Source: Chloroflexia bacterium (GTDB taxonomy: Bacteria; Chloroflexota; Chloroflexia; Thermomicrobiales; JALYUS01). From it: DNA of 35,688 nucleotides. Position numbers and translations under genes: made by a program. The notes under the pieces are model-generated. The model did no database searches. It saw only the letters and a program-made list of their open reading frames with translations, and was not told the DNA's origin. Of this stretch, positions 7,637 through 15,283 are shown one piece after another. Positions within the stretch are counted from its first letter, which is position 1. Each line of letters starts with the position of its first letter. Where the stretch lies: the NCBI GenBank assembly GCA_025924435.1, contig JAICIL010000007.1, positions 1 through 35,688 of the forward strand, in the 5' to 3' direction.

Positions 7637-8527
7637 TCAGGCGGACGTTTCGTCCGGCGCGCCGTCGTCGCGCCCGTGCTCGGCGAGCCGTTCGGTCTCC
7701 GCGTTCGGCTTGCCGGCGCCGTGGCCATTCTTGCCCATCGCGAGCACCTCGAGCATTTTCGCGTGGAGATGCCCGTTCGAGCCGAGAATGTCATGGCCGT
7801 CCACGCGGAACGGGCTGCCGTACGGGTCCGAGATCGTCCCTCCCGCTTCGCGGATCATCAGCGCGCCCGCCGCCATGTCCCACGGTTGCAAGTTCAGCTC
7901 CCAGAATCCGTCGAACCGCCCGGCGGCGACGTAGCAGAGGTCCAGCGCGGCGGCGCCGTCGCGCCGGGTCGCCTGCGTGCGGAGGACGAAATTGCCCCAA
8001 TTGACGAGGTTGTTCGTCGGCCCGTCCAGCCGATACGGGAACCCGGTGCAGAGCAAGCCGCCGATCAGGTCCGTCACCCCGGAGACGGCGAGCGGCGCGC
8101 CATTCAGCGTCGCGCCGCCGCCCGCGATCGCGACGAACAGTTCGTCCATATACGGCGCGAAGACGACGCCGACGACCGGTTCGCCCGCCTGCTCGACGGC
8201 GATGGAGACGCAGTAGAGCGGGTACTGGTGCGCGAAATTCGTCGTGCCGTCCAGCGGGTCGACGATCCAGCGGTACGCGCCATTTCCGCCGACGCCTGTC
8301 CCCTCCTCGGCGAGGATGCGATGGTCGGGGTACCGCCGCGTAATCGCGTCAATGATGATCCGCTCGCTGCGCTTGTCCGCCTCGGTGACGAGATCGCGCT
8401 TGCCCTCGCCTTTGAAGACGATCTCCTTCACGCCCTGCGCGGCGACCGCGCGGATCGCCGCACCCGCCTCGCGCGCCGCCGCAATCGCGACATCGCGCAT
8501 CTCGAAGAACTCGGCCGGAATTGACAC
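7637..8527 (-). CDS. Inositol monophosphatase family protein (Mg-dependent sugar phosphatase)
   Basis: A 296-residue member of the IMPase/FBPase-like fold that removes phosphate from inositol-1-phosphate or related small phosphates (also possible: histidinol phosphate or PAP). Metal-site motifs are intact: ILAEEG (E74, E75), WIVDPLDGTTNF (D90, D93) and QPWDMAAGALMI near the C-terminus. The tail after about residue 265 is hydrophilic and looks dispensable. The start is GTG, supported by GGAG 7 bases upstream. The open frame continues far upstream, but only as antisense of the divergent M81 gene. It lies divergent from that gene and heads a probable two-gene unit with the unknown gene that follows. 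Confidence 0.92.
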   Translation of the reverse strand: MSIPAEFFEMRDVAIAAAREAGAAIRAVAAQGVKEIVFKGEGKRDLVTEADKRSERIIIDAITRRYPDHRILAEEGTGVGGNGAYRWIVDPLDGTTNFAHQYPLYCVSIAVEQAGEPVVGVVFAPYMDELFVAIAGGGATLNGAPLAVSGVTDLIGGLLCTGFPYRLDGPTNNLVNWGNFVLRTQATRRDGAAALDLCYVAAGRFDGFWELNLQPWDMAAGALMIREAGGTISDPYGSPFRVDGHDILGSNGHLHAKMLEVLAMGKNGHGAGKPNAETERLAEHGRDDGAPDETSA

Positions 8528-8577
8528 ATGCGCTCCTTCGTCGGCGGGCGTCGGCGGCACGCATTGCCGCCCCGTGC

Positions 8578-8583
8578 AGTATA
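8578..8583 (-). promoter_or_regulatory. Candidate -10 element for the IMPase gene
   Basis: The minus strand reads TATACT 51 bases before the GTG start. The -35 region is weak (TCTATC at 18 bases). Confidence 0.4.
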
Positions 8584-8593
8584 CCCGATCCCG

Positions 8594-8625
8594 TTGCGCC
8601 CGATAGAAGTTGGCTGTATTACAAT
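8594..8625 (+). promoter_or_regulatory. Candidate promoter for the M81/adenine deaminase pair
   Basis: A TACAAT -10 (8620-8625) has a TTGCGC-like -35 at a longer than ideal 20-base spacing. A start of transcription near 8632 would exclude the ATG at 8624 and favours translation from 8684. Confidence 0.4.
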
Positions 8626-8683
8626 GAGCAGACGCGGCCCCGGACCGCCTGCCATCGTCGCACCGGATGAGGGACAGAGAACG

Positions 8684-10207
8684 ATGCGTGTGGAACGGCG
8701 CGGACGGAAACCGATCACCCGGCGCATCGCCATCGGCGGGATCGCCCACGAGACGAATCTCTTCAGCAACGCCCCGACCGATTTCGAGCAATTCCGCCAG
8801 CGCGTCCTGATCGGCGGCCGCGATCTGCTCGGCGGGTTCGCGGGCACGCGCACCGTCGTCGGCGGGTTCCTGGACGGGATCGCCGCCATCGGCGCGACGG
8901 CGATCCCGCTCCTCTATGCCTCCGCGACACCCGGCGGGATCGTCACGCACGCCGCATACACCGAACTGCGGCAATCGCTGCTCGACGCGCTGCGCGCGGC
9001 GGGCGCGGTGGACGGGGTCTTGCTCGGGTTGCACGGCGCGATGGTCGCGGAGGATGTCGCGGATGTGGAGGCCGACCTCCTGCGCGCCGTCCGGTCCATC
9101 ATCGGGCCGGATGCCCCGCTGATCGCTACGCTCGACTCGCATGCGAACATCTCCGCCGCGATGGTCTGCGCCGCCGACGCGCTGGTCGCGTACACGACGT
9201 ACCCGCATGTTGACACGTACGAGCGCGGCTACGAGGCGACGACGCTCCTCCAGCGCCGTCTCGATGGGCAGGCCATCGCGACCGCGCTCGCCTGCCCGCC
9301 GATGCTCGCGCCTCTGCCGCCGCAATGCACAACGGAAGAGACGCCGATGCGCCAAGTGCTGCGGGTGGCGGAGCGCGAGCGGCGGCGACCGGGCGTGCTG
9401 AACATCGGCGTCGCGGGCGGTTTCCCGTACAGCGATGTCCCCGATGCCGGGTTGCGCGTGCTCATCTCGACGGCGGGCGATGAACCACTGGCGAGGGAAG
9501 TCGCGCGGCGGATCGCGGACGACGCATGGCGGCGGCGCGCCGCATTCATGCCCTGCCTCACGCCGGTTGACGAGGCGGTGCGGCACGTCGCGGAGGCGAC
9601 CGCGTATCCGCTGGTGCTCTCGGACAGCGGCGACAATCCGGGTGCGGGGGCGCCGTGCGACGGCACCGTCCTGCTGGCCGCGCTGCGCGCGGCCCGCCTG
9701 CGCGATGTCGCCATCGGCGTGATCCGCGACCCCGAGACCGTCGCGCAGGCGGTCGCGGCGGGCATCGGGGCGGCGATCGCGGTGCGACTGGGCGGCAAGA
9801 CGGACGACCGGCACGGCGCGCCGGTGGTCGCCGTCGCCCGCGTCGCGCGCATCACGGACGGCGTTTTCACGAACACCGGGCCGATGGGGACGGGCGGGCG
9901 GACGCGGATGGGCACGACCGCCGTGCTCGATCTGGATGGCATTGCCGTCGTCGTGACCGAGCAGCGCGTCCAGGCGCTCGATCTATCGCTCTTCCGCAGC
10001 GTCGGCATCGAGCCGACGGCGGCGCGCGCGATTGTCGTCAAATCGAGCGTCCACTTCCGCGCCGCCTTCGCGCCGATCGCGGCGGCGATCATTGACGTGG
10101 ATACGCCGGGGATCAGCAGCCCACATCTCGAACGGTTCGCCTTCCAACGGGTGCGCCGCCCGATCTGGCCGCTCGATCCGGAGGCGACCTACGCACCGGG
10201 AGGATGA
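8684..10207 (+). CDS. M81 family metallopeptidase (MlrC-like)
   Basis: A 507-residue protein of the MlrC family, named after the microcystinase that cleaves linearised microcystin. Most members have unknown substrates. The N-terminal RRIAIGGIAHETNLFS is the family signature. Zinc ligands are visible as LDSHAN (D151, H153) and YPHVDTYERG (H175). The C-terminal MlrC domain contains DSGDNPGAGAPCDG and the conserved GGKTD and MGTGGRTRMG stretches. The start at 8684 gives normal length and a GAGGGA site; an in-frame ATG 60 bases upstream is possible but probably precedes transcription. The stop overlaps the adenine deaminase start as ATGA, so both are translated together. Confidence 0.9.
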   Translation: MRVERRGRKPITRRIAIGGIAHETNLFSNAPTDFEQFRQRVLIGGRDLLGGFAGTRTVVGGFLDGIAAIGATAIPLLYASATPGGIVTHAAYTELRQSLLDALRAAGAVDGVLLGLHGAMVAEDVADVEADLLRAVRSIIGPDAPLIATLDSHANISAAMVCAADALVAYTTYPHVDTYERGYEATTLLQRRLDGQAIATALACPPMLAPLPPQCTTEETPMRQVLRVAERERRRPGVLNIGVAGGFPYSDVPDAGLRVLISTAGDEPLAREVARRIADDAWRRRAAFMPCLTPVDEAVRHVAEATAYPLVLSDSGDNPGAGAPCDGTVLLAALRAARLRDVAIGVIRDPETVAQAVAAGIGAAIAVRLGGKTDDRHGAPVVAVARVARITDGVFTNTGPMGTGGRTRMGTTAVLDLDGIAVVVTEQRVQALDLSLFRSVGIEPTAARAIVVKSSVHFRAAFAPIAAAIIDVDTPGISSPHLERFAFQRVRRPIWPLDPEATYAPGG

Positions 10208-11922
10208 CCGTGGATACCATCCGCGCGCGCGACACCGCGCAACGCGCGCACCTCGTTGATGTCGCGGCGGGGCGTGCGCCCGCCGATCTCATCCTCGCCA
10301 ACGCGCGGGTCGTCAATGTCCATCTCGGCGAGATCGAGGAAGGCAACGTCGCGGTTTGCGATGGCCGGATCGCGGGCGTCGGGCCATACCGGAACGGCGC
10401 GGTGTCGGTTGATCTCGGCGGGCGGTACCTCGCGCCGGGCCTGATGGACGCGCACATCCATCTCGAATCGAGCCTCCTCTGGGTCACCGAGTTCGCGCGC
10501 GCGGTCGTCCCGCACGGCACGAGCGTCACGGTCTCCGACCCGCACGAGATCGCCAATGTGCTCGGACTCCCCGGCGTGCGCGCGCTGATCGCCGGGACGC
10601 GCGACCTGCCGCTGTCGTGTTTCTTCACGATGCCCTCCTGCGTGCCCGCCAGCCCGCGCGAGACGGCGGGCGCGACGTTCGGGCCGGACGCAATCGCCGA
10701 AGGGCTGGCGATCCCGGAAGTGATCGGCCTCGGCGAACTGATGGCCTACCCGCCCGCGATCGGCGGCGCGCCCGCCGTCCTCGCCCGCGCGATTGCCGCG
10801 GAGGAGGCGCACCGGCCGATTGACGGCCACGCACCCGGCGTGCGCGGCGCGGATGTGCAGGCGTACATCGCCGCCGGGCCGCGCTCCGATCACGAGTCGG
10901 TCATCCTCGAAGAGGCGGCGGAGAAACTGCGGCGCGGGATGTCCATCATGATCCGCGAAGGCTCGACGGAGCGCAACCTCGCCGCGCTCCTCCCGCTCGT
11001 GAATGACCGGACGTGGCCGTTCATCATGTTCTGCTCCGACGACCGGGAATGCTCGACACTCGTCGCGGAGGGGCACATGGACGAAACGCTGCGCCGCGCG
11101 GTCCGGGGTGGCCTCGACCCGATCCGCGCGCTGCAACTCTGCACGATCAACACCGCGCGGTACTGGAACTTTCGGGATCGCGGCGCAATCGCGCCGGGGA
11201 TGCGCGCGGACATGGTCGTGCTGGAAGACCTCGCATCGTTCCGCGCCCTGCAAACGTACCACGCGGGCGTCCGCGTCGCGGCGGAGGGCGTGCCGCTCTT
11301 CGCGCACGCGAGCCGCATCCCCGATGCGCTGCGGCGGACCATCCACATCGGCGAGTTCGGCATCGCCCGGCTCGGTCTGCTCTCCGATGGCGAGCCGATG
11401 GACGCCGTGGGCATCATCCCCGGCCAGATCGTCACCGAACACCTCCGCGTCACGCCGCGCATCGCGCGCGGATACGCGCAGGCCGATCCCGGCCGCGACA
11501 TCCTCAAACTCGCGTGCATCGAGCGGCACCGCGCGACGGGGAATGTCGGCGTCGGCCTCGTCGTCGGCCTCGGACTGCGGGAGGGTGCGATCGCCTCATC
11601 CGTCGCGCACGACGCGCACAACATCATCGTCGCGGGCGCGAATGACGACGACATGGCCCGCGCGGTGCGCGCGATCGAGGCGATGGGCGGCGGCCTCGCG
11701 CTCGTCGTCAATGGCGCGGTGCGGGGGCGGATGCCGCTGCCGGTCGCCGGTCTGCTCTCCGATCAGCCCGCCGCGACCGTCGCGCAAGAACTTGAGCATC
11801 TTTCGCGGCAAGTACAATCGCTCGGCTCGCCGCTCCCCGCGCCCTTCGCGACGCTCTCGTTCCTCGCCCTGTCGGTGATCCCGGCCGCCCGCGTCACCGA
11901 TCAGGGATTCGTCGCGCTGTAG
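10204..11922 (+). CDS. ade: Adenine deaminase (Ade type)
   Basis: A 572-residue metal-dependent amidohydrolase that converts adenine to hypoxanthine plus ammonia in purine salvage. It is the bacterial Ade type, unrelated to adenosine deaminase Add. Motifs in order: ANARVVNVHLGEIEEGNVAV, PGLMDAHIHLESS (D82, H84, H86), VSDPHEIANVLG, IDGHAPG, a SDHES segment, IMFCSDDRE, and the C-terminal Ade domain with GVGLVVGLGL, SSVAHDAHNI and GLALVVNG. Length fits the family. The gene begins inside the stop codon of the M81 peptidase and ends at an imperfect inverted repeat facing the convergent helicase unit. Why the two are linked is unclear; some Ade-like proteins act on other aminopurines or lactam rings. 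Confidence 0.95.
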   Translation: MTVDTIRARDTAQRAHLVDVAAGRAPADLILANARVVNVHLGEIEEGNVAVCDGRIAGVGPYRNGAVSVDLGGRYLAPGLMDAHIHLESSLLWVTEFARAVVPHGTSVTVSDPHEIANVLGLPGVRALIAGTRDLPLSCFFTMPSCVPASPRETAGATFGPDAIAEGLAIPEVIGLGELMAYPPAIGGAPAVLARAIAAEEAHRPIDGHAPGVRGADVQAYIAAGPRSDHESVILEEAAEKLRRGMSIMIREGSTERNLAALLPLVNDRTWPFIMFCSDDRECSTLVAEGHMDETLRRAVRGGLDPIRALQLCTINTARYWNFRDRGAIAPGMRADMVVLEDLASFRALQTYHAGVRVAAEGVPLFAHASRIPDALRRTIHIGEFGIARLGLLSDGEPMDAVGIIPGQIVTEHLRVTPRIARGYAQADPGRDILKLACIERHRATGNVGVGLVVGLGLREGAIASSVAHDAHNIIVAGANDDDMARAVRAIEAMGGGLALVVNGAVRGRMPLPVAGLLSDQPAATVAQELEHLSRQVQSLGSPLPAPFATLSFLALSVIPAARVTDQGFVAL

Positions 11923-11927
11923 GTTGC

Positions 11928-11988
11928 ATGGTCGTGCGGGCCTTCCAACCTGTGAGAGCGACGCAGGCTGGAAAGTCCGCGCGACCAT
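11928..11988. repeat. Imperfect 25-bp inverted repeat between convergent genes (probable bidirectional terminator)
   Basis: Left arm 11928-11952 and right arm 11964-11988 pair at 21 of 25 positions around an 11-base loop. All four mismatches are transitions, so two become G-U wobbles on each RNA strand. It starts 5 bases past the adenine deaminase stop and ends 7 bases before the stop of the convergent small gene. No T-run follows on either strand. It could be a bidirectional terminator or a dispersed palindromic repeat. Confidence 0.6.
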
Positions 11989-11995
11989 CGTCTCG

Positions 11996-12160
11996 TCACT
12001 GCTCGTCCACGCCACCGATCCGGCGGCGTCGGATCGTTTTCTGCCGCCGTCGGCGGGCGCGGCGATCCATTTTCAACGCCCAGCGGCTGACGACCACCGC
12101 GAGGAGCGCGGCGACGATGAGGCCGACGATCAACACCGTCACACCGACCTGCACGGACAC
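11996..12160 (-). CDS. 54-residue basic single-pass membrane protein coupled to the helicase
   Basis: A GTG-started frame (GTG TCC GTG CAG) begins in the last base of the helicase stop codon (TAGTG), with GGAG 7 bases upstream inside the helicase 3' end. The product starts MSVQVGVTVLIVG and has one hydrophobic segment (about residues 5-24), then SRWALKMD and a strongly basic tail RRARRRRQKTIRRRR ending GGVDEQ. This predicts a small membrane anchor with a positively charged cytoplasmic end able to touch RNA or acidic lipids. The opposite strand offers no better gene. Function is unknown; the overlap suggests co-translation with the helicase. I would rate it real from the start site, composition and placement. 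Confidence 0.68.
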   Translation of the reverse strand: MSVQVGVTVLIVGLIVAALLAVVVSRWALKMDRRARRRRQKTIRRRRIGGVDEQ

Positions 12161-15100
12161 TAGATCGCTCCTTCGAGAGAGGGGGTCGCGTCGTCGGCCG
12201 CCGGTGCGACCGCAACCGGCATGATACCAATCGTGTACGACTGCTCGACAATTCCCCGCCGCACGCGCCGCTCCGCCGCCGCCAGCCGTTCGATGAGCGG
12301 GCTTTCCGGGCGCACGGCCTGGAGCATCGTCCGCGCCTGGTGCATGATATCCAGCGATTTATTGAACGCGAGCACGACATCGCCCTCGCTGAGGCCGACC
12401 TTCTCGACAATCCGCTCCATCACCGCACCGCGACACCACGCCCGCAGCGCGCCATAGAAGAGCGGATGATACCCCGTCGTGATGGAAAGCCCCGCCCGGC
12501 GTTCCGCGACGAGGACGCCGTGCGTCAGATCGTCGAGGCGCTCGCGCGCGATGGTGAGATGGCGCGGCAACTCGAAGGTGTTCTCGAAGCGGGCGTCCCG
12601 GTCGTACGCGAACCACGAGAAGACTTCCGCCACATCCTCCGCCGAGAGTTCGTCGAGCCAGCCGCGATCAATCAGTTCCGCGATGACCAGCCCGTTTGTG
12701 TCGAAGATGTCCGCGAGCAAGTCCGCTTTCGACGTCGTGTGGCCCCGGTGGAGATAGCCGAACTGGTGCAGCACGGCGGCGATGCCGCGGATCAAATTGC
12801 GCGTCTGCGCGTCGTCCGCGCGCGACTCCTGCGCGGCCCGCTCTGCCAGAACCTGCCGCTCGCGCGCGAGCCGTTCGAGCACGCCGAGGTTGCGGCGATG
12901 CTCGTCGCGGACGGGGCAGGCGTCGCAGACGTGCGCCCGCTGCTGCTCGGTCAGGCGACGCACCGCGTCGTGCGCCGTGCGCGTCGCGTCGCGGGCAATC
13001 TCCAGATCCTCCCGTTGCACGAGTCGCCGGGCGGCGCGATGCTCCGCCAACCACGCGTCGAGGTCGGGGAGGCCGAGCGCAGAAACGCCCGCCCGGAGCG
13101 CGCTCCATTCCGAGGGCGGCAGGGCATCCGCGACGGCGTCGGCGTTCTCCGGGAGCGCGAGGAGCGCGTCCGGCACGGTGATCGCCGCGTCCGGCGATGG
13201 CAAGTGATCAATCTGCCGGTACTCGCCGACGACGCCGACGGAGAGCGGCGCGCCCGGATCGGCAAGCCCGAAGAGGAAGCGGCCAATCGCGGCATGCGTC
13301 GCGTCCGTCGGCCTGCCGAGATAGACGCCCCATCCCTTCTCCCGCACGTGGATCATCGCGCCCACCGGGAGGGTGCGGAAAGCCTGCCGCAGGACGTGCC
13401 GCGTCGGCTCCTTCCACGGGCGGTCGTCCGTCATCATCAAGACGCGCGCCTCGTCCTCCCGCGCGCGCCGCTCCTGCGTCTCCGCGAGCCTGAGGCCGCG
13501 TCCGAGCGCCCGGTACTCTTCGAGCAGGTCGTCGCCGCCCTCGTAGCCGAGCAGGCAGCCCTTCGAGACGGTGGCGATCCGCTCTTCCAGGGCCATCAAA
13601 TCCATCTCGGTGTCGCGGACGCGCCGGTTCGTCTGGTATTGCAGCAGGCTTTGGCTGAGCAACTGGCGCACCTGCTCGCCCGCCGGTGGGTCCCAGAGGT
13701 TGAGGACGGTGGTGTAGCGCACCGAGAACCCGCTGCGCACCGGAAAGAGCGGGCCGGTGGCAATTTGCAGCATCTCCGTGAAAGAGATGCGCGGGCTGTA
13801 CGGCGTGACGACATGGCCGAGGGCGTCCATGCCGCGCCGCCCCGCCCGGCCCGACATCTGCTGGAACTCATTCGGGATCAGCGGCCGGCGGCGGCGCCCA
13901 TCCCACTTGCTGAGCCGGCCGATCACACACGTGCGCGCCGGCATGTTCACACCGAGCGCGAGGGTATCGGTCGCGTAGACGACGCCCATCAATCCGTCCG
14001 TGAACAGCGTTTCCACCAACTGCTTCAGGATCGGCAGCAGGCCCGCGTGGTGATAGCCGATGCCGTGCCGCGCCAGCCGGACGATCTGCGCGACCTGCGA
14101 CAGTTGATGATCCTCCGCCGCCAGCAAGCGCAGATGCGCCGCAATGATCGCCTCAATCGCCGCCGCTTTCCCATTTCCCGCGAAGTCCACGCCCGCCGCC
14201 GCGGCGTGCTGCGCCCAGACCTCGCAATCCTTGCGGCTGAACTGGAAGTAGATCGCGGGCAGCATCTCCTGCCGCTGGAGCGTGAGGACGATCTCCGTCG
14301 GCGTCGGCTCGTCGCGCTCCTGCTGCATGTCGAGCGCGTCTTCTTCCCACGACTGGCCGCGAAAGGTGCGGCGCTGCTCGCCGCCGACGTCCGGGAAATC
14401 GGCCACCTGCCGCCCGGTGCGGTCAATGACGAGGTGCAGCGCGCCGTCGAGGTAGTAATAGAGCGCGAGCGGCACGGCGCGCTCGTCGTGCGCGATCAGT
14501 TGGATGGGGCGGTGCGTCCGGCCGATCCACGCGGCGATCTCCGGCGCGTTCGAGACCGTCGCGGAGAGGCAGACCAATTGGATATGTTCCGGGCAGAGGA
14601 TGATCGCCTCTTCCCACGTCGTGCCGCGTTCCGGGTCGGCGAGGAAGTGAATTTCGTCGAAAATGATTGCATCCACCGAGTCCATCTCCCACGGCGCCTG
14701 GATGAGCATGTTCCGCACGACCTCGGTCGTCATCACGAGGATCGGCGCGCGGGGATTGACGGTCACATCGCCCGTGAGCAGGCCGGCCTCGTCGCCGTAG
14801 CGCGCGCGGAGATCGCGGAATTTCTGGTTGGAGAGCGCCTTGATCGGCGTCGTGTACAGCACCCGCGTATGGCGGGCATATGCCGCGTGGACGGCGTACT
14901 CCGCGATGACGGTCTTCCCCGTCCCGGTCGGCGCGGCGACCATCACGGATTCGCCGCGCTCGAGGAGGTCAATCGCTTCTTCCTGGAACGGATCGAGGGG
15001 GAACGGATAGAGGGCGTGGAACGACGACCGCGCCGCGCCGTTCGTGTGTACGCCGCCCGGCGAACTCGCGGCATTGTTCGGCGCATCGTCGCCGCGCTGG

Positions 15101-15183
15101 GGATGGGGAGGGTCGAATGGTGGTGGCAACGTTGTCAACTCGGATTCACTCACGTTCATGCCGACCGAGGGGTCACGATTCAT
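12160..15183 (-). CDS. Ski2/Mtr4-like (HelY-type) DExH-box RNA helicase
   Basis: A superfamily 2 helicase of about 1007 residues that likely unwinds RNA to help decay or processing. Helicase motifs in order: APTGTGKT (about 84-91), TTPIKALSNQK, the DEIHFLAD box, LSATVSN, HHAGLLP, ATDTLALGVNMPAR and QMSGRAGRRGMD. The C-terminal half holds the insertion typical of the family, a CDACPVRDEH segment, and a DSHCT domain near the end (GALRAWCRGAVME...VVLAFNKSLDIMHQA). The first 60 residues are low-complexity. The ATG at 15183 lies just after an extended -10 (TGTTACACT), so a very short leader is likely; an ATG 24 bases downstream (15159) is an alternative. Its stop codon overlaps the start of the small membrane protein. 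Confidence 0.93.
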   Translation of the reverse strand: MNRDPSVGMNVSESELTTLPPPFDPPHPQRGDDAPNNAASSPGGVHTNGAARSSFHALYPFPLDPFQEEAIDLLERGESVMVAAPTGTGKTVIAEYAVHAAYARHTRVLYTTPIKALSNQKFRDLRARYGDEAGLLTGDVTVNPRAPILVMTTEVVRNMLIQAPWEMDSVDAIIFDEIHFLADPERGTTWEEAIILCPEHIQLVCLSATVSNAPEIAAWIGRTHRPIQLIAHDERAVPLALYYYLDGALHLVIDRTGRQVADFPDVGGEQRRTFRGQSWEEDALDMQQERDEPTPTEIVLTLQRQEMLPAIYFQFSRKDCEVWAQHAAAAGVDFAGNGKAAAIEAIIAAHLRLLAAEDHQLSQVAQIVRLARHGIGYHHAGLLPILKQLVETLFTDGLMGVVYATDTLALGVNMPARTCVIGRLSKWDGRRRRPLIPNEFQQMSGRAGRRGMDALGHVVTPYSPRISFTEMLQIATGPLFPVRSGFSVRYTTVLNLWDPPAGEQVRQLLSQSLLQYQTNRRVRDTEMDLMALEERIATVSKGCLLGYEGGDDLLEEYRALGRGLRLAETQERRAREDEARVLMMTDDRPWKEPTRHVLRQAFRTLPVGAMIHVREKGWGVYLGRPTDATHAAIGRFLFGLADPGAPLSVGVVGEYRQIDHLPSPDAAITVPDALLALPENADAVADALPPSEWSALRAGVSALGLPDLDAWLAEHRAARRLVQREDLEIARDATRTAHDAVRRLTEQQRAHVCDACPVRDEHRRNLGVLERLARERQVLAERAAQESRADDAQTRNLIRGIAAVLHQFGYLHRGHTTSKADLLADIFDTNGLVIAELIDRGWLDELSAEDVAEVFSWFAYDRDARFENTFELPRHLTIARERLDDLTHGVLVAERRAGLSITTGYHPLFYGALRAWCRGAVMERIVEKVGLSEGDVVLAFNKSLDIMHQARTMLQAVRPESPLIERLAAAERRVRRGIVEQSYTIGIMPVAVAPAADDATPSLEGAI

Positions 15184-15195
15184 CCACCGGCGCAA

Positions 15196-15238
15196 AGTGT
15201 AACACACGCACAACGCATGCCCCGGCATGCGGTATACT
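15196..15238. promoter_or_regulatory. Divergent promoters sharing a perfect palindrome
   Basis: The plus strand has TATACT (15233-15238) for the DadA-like gene. The minus strand has an extended -10 TGTTACACT (TACACT at 15201-15196) for the helicase. Between them lies CGCATGC-4-GCATGCG (15214-15231), a perfect 7-bp inverted repeat that covers the expected -35 region of the helicase and the spacer of the oxidoreductase promoter. Neither promoter has a good -35 hexamer, as is common when an activator or repressor acts there. Confidence 0.55.
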
Positions 15239-15283
15239 CACCCGAGACCATGAGATGATGCCACCGCGGAGGAGCGCGCCACG

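Noticed and set aside
8624..8683. An earlier ATG for the M81 peptidase
   Set aside because: It overlaps the likely -10 (TACAAT), and homolog N-termini begin close to RRIAIGGIAHE.
8528..9814. An upstream extension of the IMPase frame
   Set aside because: The added part is antisense to the M81 peptidase; the GTG at 8527 has a good ribosome site and gives the normal family length.
12340..15258. A very long plus-strand open frame (972 codons) opposite the helicase
   Set aside because: It is antisense to clear helicase motifs, is rich in Arg/Asp/His, and lacks any domain; such frames arise when GC-rich codons exclude stops on the other strand.
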